From positions 166,832-230,831 of the forward strand of contig NW_027441194.1 of the NCBI RefSeq assembly GCF_949628215.1: a stretch of 64,000 nucleotides of DNA, read 5' to 3'. Both the position numbers and the translations under genes were made by a program. The DNA is from Phalacrocorax aristotelis. Taxonomy: Eukaryota > Chordata > Aves > Suliformes > Phalacrocoracidae. The notes beneath the pieces are model-generated. The model was not told where the DNA came from. It did not search any database and saw nothing but the letters and a program-made list of their open reading frames with translations. Numbering within the stretch: position 1 is the stretch's first letter; each line of letters starts with the position of its first letter. Below, in pieces: positions 1 through 8,165 of the stretch.

Positions 1-1035
1 GCAGAAGGACAAAGGATAAATATCTAGACTGATTCCAAACGTGCATTTGGTGTGATCCACGATCATGGAGCTATTGGGAAGGAGAAAGGACTGCCATCAG
101 CCCAAGAATCATCAATACAGCATAAAGACGACAATCTCCAACTTCCGGAAGATGTGCAGAAACCAAAAGAAGTGGCGGTAAAGCGTTGCAAAGCTCATCA
201 ATTCGGCCAGACGGCTGTAAACATAAGCAAACGATTGACAGATAAAGCTGCAAAGAGGACTGCAGAGCAAGGTATCCTTGCACTAGTACCAGTAAAACAG
301 ATCAGAATTCCAAAGTTGAAACCGAGATATAATAAATTGGATGAGCAATTAGCAGAACAATTGGAAACATCACAAAACACAGAGAGGTGGTAGATAACAC
401 CAGAAAAACAAGTAATAATAATAACAACCCCACAAGTTATGACAGAACTTGAAAAGAAAAGCATGAGCAAACACATTGGGGTGTAGATGCTACGGTTTTG
501 AGTTTAAAAACATCTGTAGCGTGTGTAGGCATGACAAGAATAGTTAAACCCATAGTAGCTAAGTGTCCAATCTGTCCTAGAAATAATCCCCTGAACCAAA
601 GGAAACCACCTTTAGGAGTAACAAAACAAAAAATTCTCCCGGAAATTATTAGCAAATTAAGTTCTCTGAGTTACCCAGACAAAATAGATAGAGCAGTATT
701 TGTTAGTGCTGATTGACAAATTTTCTAGATGGCCAGAAGCTTTCTCGTGCTGCACCAACAAAGCTAGAGTAGTAGTTAAAACGTTGCTGAAAGAAATAAT
801 ACCAAGATTTAGAGTGCCAATGGGAATGTCCTCTGATAGAGCACCACATTTTTTTGCAGAGGTAGTTCAACAAATTAATAAAATTTTGCGTAGAAAATGG
901 GACCTGCATACACCCTGGAGACCACAATCAAGTGAAAACTTTGAGAAGATGAACCAAACACCAAACTGACATAGTGGAATATTATTGATCTAGGATGGAA
1001 GTATTGAGAAAATTATTATTTCAGAACTTCCATAC
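1..1035 (+). pseudogene. pol: ERV pol 3' part (RNase H end and integrase), copy A
   Basis: This is the 3' end of a gammaretrovirus-like pol, cut by the window edge; it matches 10211-11245 almost base for base. The RNase H end (frame from 52) keeps the last catalytic Asp region (RLTDKAAK), but the usual His before CKAHQ is Arg. A stop (TAG near 34) sits just before TDSKRAFG. The integrase follows in separate frames. A CPIC pair of the zinc-binding domain lies at about 570-580. The catalytic core at 700-969 contains IDKFSRWPEAF, SSDRAPHF and a Glu in SSENFEKMNQ, which fit the D, D, E residues. The frame stops at 969, only 66 bp before the polypurine tract. There is therefore no env, and the integrase C-terminus is missing. 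The family assignment rests on these motifs. It is non-functional because of the stops and frameshifts. Confidence 0.9.
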
Positions 1036-1043
1036 GGGGGAAA
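1036..1043 (+). other. Polypurine tract, copy A
   Basis: GGGGGAAA lies directly before the TG of the LTR, which is the expected place for plus-strand primer formation. The same tract is found at 11246-11253 and 21321-21328. Confidence 0.75.
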
Positions 1044-1601
1044 TGTAACCAAAGCGATGAAATCAACCAACCAGAGACAGTGTTCCATTACGGGAACATG
1101 GAGCGTACGAATCAGCGCATCCGTCGATCTGCATTTTAGTCCCTAGGCGATCGTTAATGCGAACAGAACAGACAATGTGCTTCTGTCAGAAAAGGATGAC
1201 AAAACGCGGTTTCGTGGAGCGGACTGAGAAAACTAGCCAAGAAGGTAAAAAGGTAATTCCTTTACGCAGGGGGAGATCGCGACCACCGACTCACAGACCA
1301 CCACCGACCCAAGTAATACCACCTACTCAGAAGAGAACAACGGAAGAGGACAACCGAGCCTGCGCAGCGATTTACATACGGAACGAGCAAGTTTGTACCG
1401 ATCAGTAGACAGGGCAATAATGAATATGTATGAATACCTAAAATTTTGATCTACAAATTGTACGGGAAAGGTGTGTGAGGTACGCACGCCAGGAGGAGCG
1501 ATCCCCCGTGCATCCGGCGCCGTGAATAAAAAATGCCTGCTCTTTAATACTAAATTGGCGTTGAGGAGTCGTTTCCGATTTTACCGCGTTTTTCGGTAAC
1601 A
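1044..1601 (+). mobile_element. ERV 3' LTR, copy A
   Basis: The LTR is 558 bp. It begins TGTAACC and ends GGTAACA, so it has TG...CA ends in a short imperfect inverted repeat. A polyadenylation signal AATAAA is at 1525-1530. The usual TATA position reads CTACAAATTG, and the divergent copy at 57141 still has TATAAAT there. Compared with the full-length 579-bp LTR at 61882, this LTR lacks about 21 bp after AACTAGCCAAGA. That deletion marks every 3' LTR in the tandem units. CAGG follows immediately at 1602. Confidence 0.93.
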
Positions 1602-1990
1602 CAGGGAGTCAGACCAAGAGGGCCAGAGAAAGACAAAATACCGACAGGCTACAGGACAGAGCAGGAGGAATAAAAAAACGGAGCCAGAGCCAGGCAGAGA
1701 GAGGCGGAGATAGAAAAAGGAGCCACAGGCTACAGGACAGAGAGAGGGAGAACTGAAAAGACAGGGAGGCAGGGAGCCACTCAGAGCGAGATGGAGAAAG
1801 AAGGTGCGGGGGGGCGCAAAAAAAAAAAAAAAAACAAACAAAAAAAAATTTTGCAGCAGGTAAGGAAAGAGACGGGGCCGGGGGAGAGACAGGGAGGGCC
1901 CAGGACGCACAAGAGAGGCAACGGGGCCCCAGTGGCCCAGGACTCACCGCGACTCTCGCTCTCAGCGCTGCTGGCACAATTTAGCCGTTC
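1602..1990. repeat. GA-rich minisatellite, right of the insertion, unit A
   Basis: This is purine-rich degenerate tandem DNA built on phrases such as GGCTACAGGACAGAG and GGAGCCAGAGCCAGG. It continues the same kind of sequence that ends at 6243, so the provirus split one GA-rich minisatellite. The first four bases (CAGG) are the right-hand target-site duplication. Unit A has a long A-run at 1810-1850 that is shorter in the other units. Confidence 0.75.
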
Positions 1991-3945
1991 AGATGCTTCT
2001 TTCCCCTCCTCTCCTCCCTGCCTCTTCTGCAGCTCCAGACTCTAGGCCGACCTCCACCTAAAGAGGATACGTGGGTGTCTCACCGCTCTTACGAGATGAG
2101 GCTTCCTCGGCACGTAGCCTAGCTCGCTCGTGCCCTACACGCCCGTACCCAACTCCGGGTTACGCGTACGGACCCTGCGGTGCACGTTGGTGGCCTGGCC
2201 GGCTGCGGACTATGAAGGGGGATCCTTCCTCCCCCACCTGCATGGACAGGCTCTCTCTTGCCTGCGGCAGGAAGGCAGCTGGCAGCCAGAGCGCCTTCAG
2301 TTTCTTCTGCTTTACCTTTCGTTGGCGTCTCCAGCTTCAGCCGAGGCAGCTCCTGTCCACAGCCGGGAAGGGCTCTGTGTGTCCCTTTTCGCCCCGGCGC
2401 CGCGAGGATGGCAAAGCCGGGCAGAGAGAAGCCACGCAAGCCTGAGACGGCCGCAGTCGACGGCGTCCCCGGGGGAAGGACAGACAACCACGTCCTCAGC
2501 ACGGTCTCTGGGAGAGGGAAAGAAGAAACAGCGACCGTCATTACCGTCCATCGACCCTGACCAAAGCCCCTCCTTGCGCAGGGGCTTCCGGACACACCGC
2601 CCCTTCCCCGCGCTACTGCTACGGGCCCCTGCGCCGAGGGGGAATCCAGTGCGCTTGAGGGCCGGCTCGCTGCCTTCACGACAGGGCCTGGGGGCGGCCA
2701 AGGGCTACGTGGCACGCTTCAGGGGAGGTGCCGGGGCTGGGGGCAGGCGCACGGGGCAAGGGGAGGCTGAGCGGGAGGCTGAGCGGGAGCTCCGGCGAGC
2801 CGGGGAGGCGGCCATCATCTGCGCCCTGGGCACGGGGAAAAGGTCCTCCTCCTTTCCCTCTTCCCTTCTGTCAGCTCCCGGGGAACTCACCGCTTCTCGG
2901 GGAGCGGCCGCACCCGCAAGCCCCCAGAAATCAACACGAATCCAACCCCAAAAATACACCGCGCCTACCGTACGCGGCACGGCCGCCCGGCACCCGAGCG
3001 CCGGAAGACCGCGCCTCCCGCCACGCCCCGGCGAACCACGTGACAGCGCCGGCAGCCACTGCGCCAGGAATACAGCTCCCGGCATGCTCTGCGCCACAAC
3101 ACGGCCGCCCGGCAGCCGCGCGCCGCAAGGACTACACCTCCCGGCATGCTCTGCGCCACAACACGGCCGCCCGGCAGCCGCGCGCCGCAAGGACTACACC
3201 TCCCGGCATGCTCTGCGCCACAACACGGCCGCACGGCAGCCGCGCGCCCCAAGGACTACACCTCCCGGCACGCTCTGCGCCACAACACGGCCGCACGGCC
3301 AGCCTCCAGGCGCACCACCACAGCTCCCGGCACGCCGCCAGCCCGCCCTCCCCGCTCTCGGACCCTGCGGGCCACCGTCCCGGCCGCCGATGCACCCGGA
3401 AGCCCCACCGAGCCCTCAGCACAGCCTCGCTCTCCCCACCGCCCGCTCCGACCCGGCGCTGCCCCGCCGCAGCCCTCCTCGGGGCTTGACCCGGGACGCA
3501 GCGCTCCACCACCCAGCCCCCGCTCACCTCCTCCCTCGCTACAGTCGCAGCCCGCTGACGCTCGGCCACAGCTCCGCTCCGCCCTCGGCTCACACTGGCC
3601 CCCCGGAGCCGGGCACCACCCCTTTTCCAGGGAGGAGCCGGCACCGTCAGCCCCACCGCCCGCACCTGGGGCTCCTCCATCCAGACCCCACCATCAGCTG
3701 AGGCGCAGCAGCAACGGGGGGCCCCCTCCCCTCACCCCCACAGTGCACCACCTCCTCCCCTGGGCTCCATCACAGCCCCTTGCCCCACGCAAAGGCAGCG
3801 CAAACACAGCCCTGAGGGCAAACGAGAGGGCAGGTGTTTGTGCAGGCGCGCACGTAACAAGTCCCAGGAGCCATTCGTGGGTCAGGGTCCCCAACGCTCC
3901 CCCCCTGCCCCAAGGCCACCTCGGCCGCCGTTGCCGCAGCCGCAC
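1991..3945. promoter_or_regulatory. CpG island with candidate promoter, unit A
   Basis: The stretch is GC- and CpG-rich. It contains an E-box CACGTG at 3037-3042, ETS-type CCGGAAG sites near 3000 and 3390, and the 62-bp repeat at 3069-3300 with ZNF143/THAP11-like motifs. On the minus strand a strong splice donor (GTGAGT, complement of 2885-2890) lies about 180 bp downstream of that repeat, as expected for a short first exon read toward lower coordinates. On the plus strand a long pyrimidine tract ending TTCTGCAG near 2030 looks like a splice acceptor. Open frames across it (523 residues in unit A) are proline- and arginine-rich and differ between units, so I do not call them genes. The promoter role is inferred from motifs. 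Confidence 0.6.
3069..3300. repeat. 62-bp promoter-motif tandem repeat, four copies, unit A
   Basis: Copies start at 3069, 3131, 3193 and 3255, a 62-bp period. Each starts with a form of ACTACACCTCCCGGCATGC, close to the known ZNF143/THAP11 site (ACTACA..TCCC..CATGC). The first copy is AATACAGCTCCC and the last has CACGC in place of CATGC. The remainder of the unit is CpG-rich. Because 62 is not a multiple of 3, changes in copy number shift every reading frame across it. Confidence 0.85.
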
Positions 3946-4534
3946 GGAGCTGGTGTTGGCTGCGATAGTGCTCATTTTCTCCACAGTAGCTAGGAAGGGA
4001 TACGTTTTGGATTTATGCTCAAAACACCGTTAATAATGTAGAGATGTTTTGGTTCTTGCTGAGCACTGCTTCCACAGTCAGGGCCTCTTCTGGTTCTCTC
4101 AGTGCCCCACCAGCAGGTAGGCTGGGAGAGGACACAGCTGGGAAAGCTTTCCCAGCTAACTGACCAAAGGGATATTCCATACCATTTGACATCATGCTCA
4201 GCACACGCAGCTGGGGGAAGAAGGGGGAGTCCTTGGGGGGCGGGGGAAAGGGAGGGCGGGGGCTACGGCATTTCTCTCCCTAAGTAACCGTTACACATGA
4301 CAGAGCCCTGCTTTCCCAGAGGTGGCTCAACACCTGCCCGCCGAAAAGGAGGAGCGAATTAATTCCTTGCTTTGCTTCCACGCACAGCTTTTGCTTTACC
4401 TATTAAACAGCCTTGATCTCAACCCATGATTTTTCTCACTCTTACCCTTCCAGCTCTCTCCCCCAGCCCACTGAGGGTGGAGTGAGCAAGCAGCTCCCTG
4501 GTGCAGAATAGCCAGCTGGGGCTAAGCCACGGCA
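3946..4534 (+). mobile_element. Older bird ERV solo LTR, unit A
   Basis: I recognise this as a member of the very abundant bird LTR family. Diagnostic phrases in order are CACAGTAGCTAGGAAGGG, GTTTTGGATTTATGCTC, GCTGAGCACTGCTTCCACA, ACCAAAGGGATATTCCATAC, TAAGTAACCGTTAC, TTTGCTTTACCTATTAAA (polyadenylation signal), TCTCAACCCATGA, and the end GGCTAAGCCACGGCA. Its TATA region, normally CATATAAAG, reads CACACGCAG, so its own promoter is probably decayed. The start is approximate. It lies within the host part of every unit (14017-14605, 24156-24744) and so was there before amplification. Confidence 0.85.
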
Positions 4535-6243
4535 CGCGCTTGTCCCGGTTTGGCAGGGAACGGACCGTCCGTCGCCTGGCTCCTGGGGCGACGGGCTGCT
4601 GGGCAGAGGGGGAGGCCACCAAAGGTGAGGAGCAGGGCACGGGACAGTAGGAAGAGAGAAGAGAAGAGCGGCATCCGGCTGGACGGGGCGGGGGGGACGT
4701 GTGTGCGTGTAGTGAGAAGGCACGAGGCAGGGAACAGGACGGCCAGAGAAGGACAGGGAGCCTGACGGAGGTGGAGATAAAAGCAGCAGAGAGAGGGGAA
4801 GAGAGGCAGCAGAAAGAGGGAAGAGCAGGACACAGACCAACAAAGAAGGAAGAGGAGCAGGCTGGAGACGCACAAAGAACCTGGGGCAGGCAGCACGACA
4901 GCGAGGGAGGAAAGAAGAATAGGGGCAGGAAGCTGGACCGAGCGCGATGGAGAAAGACAAGATAAGCGACAAGAACAGGGCAGAAAGGGAAGAATGAAGC
5001 CACGGGGACAGGGAGCCGAGACAGCCAACGACGGAGGGAAGGGGCCGGGGAGGGAACACCACAAAACAAACCACGGGGCTACGTGGTACAGAGCACGAGA
5101 AGGCAGAGAATTAAGAATTAGGGACAGGGAGCCAGAAAAACAACAACAAAACAACACCCAAAACAAAGGGAGATGGGGAGCAAAAGGAATCGCAATGCGT
5201 ACAGAAAGAAGAGAGAAACAATTCTAAAAGAGGGTCACGGGAAGCCAGAGACAGCAAGATGGAGAAAGGACAAAAGCTACAGGCTACAGGGCAGAGAGGG
5301 AAGAATTAATGGATAGACACAGAGAGCTGGGCAGAAAGAGGTGGAGAAAGGCTGACGATCACACGGCCAACAGGGAAGAGAGAAGAGAGGGAGGAATTTT
5401 AAAAACAGGGGCAAGAAGCCAGAGAGAGGGAGAGAGAGGGCAACACTAAAATGGGGACAAGCCACAGGGCGGCGAGGAGGGAACCGATGAATAAGAACAG
5501 GAGACCAAAGAGAACACAACGTAGAATGGAAAAAAGGAACAGCGGCCCAACAGGGAAGGAGGAATTAAAGATCAGGCACTGGGAGGCAGACAGAGACAAA
5601 CGAAGAAACAAGTGGGGAAAAAAAAAAAAAACCAAAAACACAACAACAGCAACGGGCTACAAAGACAGAGAGAGGGAAGAAAGAAAACATAGCAGCAAGG
5701 AGCTGGACAGAGAGAGATGAGGACAAACAAATAGCACGGGTCTACGTGACAGAGAACGTGGAATTAGAACACAGAGAGAGGGAGCCGGACAGAGAGAGAG
5801 GCCGAGAGAAAAATCTAGACGGGCTACAGCGGGCAGAGGCAGGAATTAAAACCTAGGGACAGGGAGCTGGACAGAGAGAGACGGAGATCACAGGGAACAG
5901 CGGCGGGTGCAGGAAGAACACGAATTCATGAACAGGGAAAGGGAGCTGGACAGAGAAGAACTCAGAAAGGCAAGAACAGTAGCAGGGTACAGAGCAGACG
6001 AATTAAAAAGCGCGGCGGGAGCATTGAGGCAGACAGAGAGATTAAGAAAAAAGTCACGGGCTACGTGGCAAAGCAGGAGGAATTCAGAAACGGGGATGGC
6101 AACCAAGGGAGAGTGAGCTGCTGAAGGATAACGGGCATTCAAAGTGAGGGACGGGGAGCTGGGAAAAGCGAGGCAGAGAAAAACAGAATCACAGAGAGAA
6201 TCAAACAAAGCCAAAAAAGAAGAAACTGAACAACAGGAACAGG
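4535..6243. repeat. GA-rich degenerate minisatellite, unit A
   Basis: This purine-rich plus strand is made of repeated variants of GGGACAGGGAGCTGGACAG and GGGCTACAGGGCAGAG...AGGAATTAA at irregular spacing. Open frames here are low-complexity Arg/Glu/Lys strings, or Leu/Ser/Pro strings on the complement, and are not credible genes. The last four bases (CAGG, 6240-6243) are the left target-site duplication of the provirus. The start near 4546 (TGTCCCGGTTTGGC) could be the beginning of another bird LTR, but I cannot follow it further. Confidence 0.75.
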
Positions 6244-6771
6244 TGTAACCAAAGCGATGAAATCAACCAACCAGAGACGGTGTTCCATTACGGGAACGTG
6301 GAGCGTACGAATCGGTGTGTCTGTCGATCTGCATTTTAGTCCCTAGGCGATCGTTAACGTCAACAGAACAACAGACAACGTGCTTCTGTCAGAAAAGGAT
6401 GACAAAACGCGCTTTCGTGGAGCGGACTGAGCAAACTAGCCAAGACCGCCAAGATTAAGAGCCAAGAAGGCAAAAGGCAATTCTGGCAGGGGGAGATCGC
6501 GACCACCGACTCACGGACCACCACCGAGCCTGCGCAGCGATTTACATACGGAACGAGCAAGTTTGTACCGATCAGTAGACAGGGCAATAATGACTATGTA
6601 TGAATACCTAAAATTTTGATCTACAAATTGTACGGGAAAGGTGCGTGAGGTACGCACGCCAGGAGGAGCGATCCCCCGTGCGTCTGGCACTGTGAATAAA
6701 GAATGCCTGCTCTTTAATACTAGATTTGTGTTGAATAGATATTTCTGATTTTACCGCGTTTTTCGGTAACA
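6244..6771 (+). mobile_element. ERV 5' LTR, copy B
   Basis: The LTR is 528 bp with TGTAACC...GGTAACA ends. Compared with the 579-bp LTR at 61882 it lacks about 50 bp between CACCACCG and AGCCTGCGC, with the four bases ACCG at both deletion edges. This deletion marks the 5' LTR of copies B and C. The AATAAA signal is present in GTGAATAAAGAATGCC. Confidence 0.93.
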
Positions 6772-6775
6772 GTTT

Positions 6776-6793
6776 TGGCACCCCAGATGGGAC
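6776..6793 (+). other. Primer binding site for tRNA-Arg, copy B
   Basis: TGGCACCCCAGATGGGAC lies 4 bp after the LTR. It is complementary to a tRNA 3' end GTCCCATCTGGGGTGCCA, which from memory is the vertebrate tRNA-Arg(CCT) form. Confidence 0.8.
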
Positions 6794-7273
6794 CCTGCTT
6801 TTGAATCTCGACGGATCCGCGGGACCGTGGGACCTGCAGCCAGCCCCAAGGAATTCTCGGGGAGAGCTTCCGATCCCCAGGCCAGAGAATTCTGAGCAAG
6901 ATCCCTTGGACTGAAGTAAACAAGGCATTCTTTTAAGAAGAAACTTAGGTAGAATAATACGTGGGGTTAGCTTCCCACATAGGATAGGATAGTGGGTTTG
7001 AGTCCCACGGGCCTGCCCGTAAGGCGCGGCAAAAGCCACGCAGGGTTGGGGCCAAGAGGTACCTCGGTTGGTAAGTCTCTGCTAGGCGAAAGCCTGTGGA
7101 GCGGGACCCGAGGGTAGGGGAGTCTTCAACAGGGGGTTGAAGTCTCCAGGGATATCTAGCAGGGCGCTACAGATCCCAGTGGCGGATTTCCAGTGAGACC
7201 TCTAACGGGGGTTGGAGTCCCTCTGACTACTATTTGCGATAGCGCACAATCACAACTACTAGTCGACTGGGAG
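6794..7273 (+). other. ERV untranslated leader with stem-loops, copy B
   Basis: About 480 bp separate the primer site from gag. Visible hairpins are AGGCGAAAGCCT at 7084-7095 (4-bp stem with a GAAA tetraloop), CTTCAAC...GTTGAAG at 7124-7142 (7-bp perfect stem) and GCGCGGC-AAAA-GCCACGC at 7024-7041 (one mismatch). Gammaretroviral leaders carry packaging and dimerisation structures in this place, so that role is plausible but not shown. A tRNA T-arm-like phrase GTGGGTTTGAGTCCCAC lies near 6989-7005. Confidence 0.6.
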
Positions 7274-8165
7274 ACGGGAGCATTACTGAGTAGGAAACCT
7301 ATCCCACAGAGAACACCTTTGGGATGTATTTTGAAGCACTGGAAAGACATCGGGGGCGGTGACCTACTAACTCGGAAACCATTAATTGAATATTGCAATC
7401 ATTGGTGGCCAACGTATCAATTGGAAGGGGGGCACAAATGGCCAGAACATGAGACATTGCAATATCGTACCATCTTGCAATTAATGTTGTTTTGTAAAAA
7501 GGGAAGGCAAATGGGAAGAAGTGGCATATGTTGATTTGTTCTTTACACTGTGGAATCATCCAGCGTGGCAGAAACAGCGTGAGATACGTCCACAGGATTC
7601 TACGGCAATGTTTTTGGAGAGAGGAAAATGTGGTGAGAACTTGAAGTGTTGCTCTACTTGTGATACTGGATACTTCACTTGATGGAACTGACAAGAAAAT
7701 AGTATTGAATACAGCCAGAAGGCAGGTGCAGGGAGCACATGCTAACAGGAATTTACAGAGAACAATTAATAAGAATTTTCCATCTACAAATCCCGAGTGG
7801 GACCCTAATCAGCCAGGACCCAGGGGAATGTTGACTAGATGTCAGAGAGAGATTTTATTTGGAGTAAGACATGCAATGCCAAAAGCAATAAATGGGTCAA
7901 AATTTATGAAGCGAGACAAGAATTAAAGGAGTCCCCTTCAGCCTTTATGGAAAGACTGAAGGTGACTGCCAGAAAATATACTCATTTGAACGCAGAAAAA
8001 CCAGAAAAAGCAATTCAGTTGGTCTCTATATTCATAAGACAATCAGCCCCAGATAGTGGGGGGGGGAGAAGAAACCTTCAGAAGCTAGAAGAACCCAAAT
8101 CCAGAGATCTGGGTAAAATGCTTGAAGTAGCTTGGCATGAAGGAGACCAGGGGAATCAACCCTAG
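7274..8165 (+). pseudogene. gag: ERV gag pseudogene, copy B
   Basis: This encodes a matrix-like then capsid-like Gag. The matrix part reads GALLSRKPIPQRTPLG and later YCNHWWPTYQLEGG. The first codon is ACG at 7274 where copy C has ATG followed by Gly (a myristoylation-type start), so copy B has lost the start. A frameshift near 7520 ends the matrix frame. The capsid part lies in two overlapping frames at 7660-7926 and 7839-8165, with SPSAFMERLKVTARKYT resembling the gammaretroviral major homology region. Copy B lacks 3 bp near 7645 that copy C and the copy at 62461 retain. No zinc knuckle is visible. It cannot make Gag. Confidence 0.85.

Noticed and set aside
969..1043. Search for an env gene between integrase and the 3' LTR
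   Set aside because: Only about 66 bp separate the integrase stop from the polypurine tract in copies A, B and C, so env is absent, not missed.
2130..3701. Host gene encoding a 523-residue protein in the CpG island
   Set aside because: Frame lengths differ among near-identical units (523, 216, 613) because of a 62-bp repeat, and no protein motif is visible.
4546..4700. Second bird LTR beginning TGTCCCGGTTTGGC
   Set aside because: Only the first dozen bases resemble an LTR start; the sequence then becomes GA-rich minisatellite without an LTR end.
4419..5237. Minus-strand frames of about 210 codons rich in Leu, Ser, Pro and Cys, resembling membrane proteins
   Set aside because: They are the complement of GA-rich minisatellite; three such frames overlap in the same place, and hydrophobicity follows from the CT-rich strand.
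6980..7020. Possible tRNA gene (GTGGGTTTGAGTCCCAC)
   Set aside because: Only a T-arm-like hairpin is present. There is no acceptor stem, D-arm or anticodon arm around it, and it lies in the retroviral leader.
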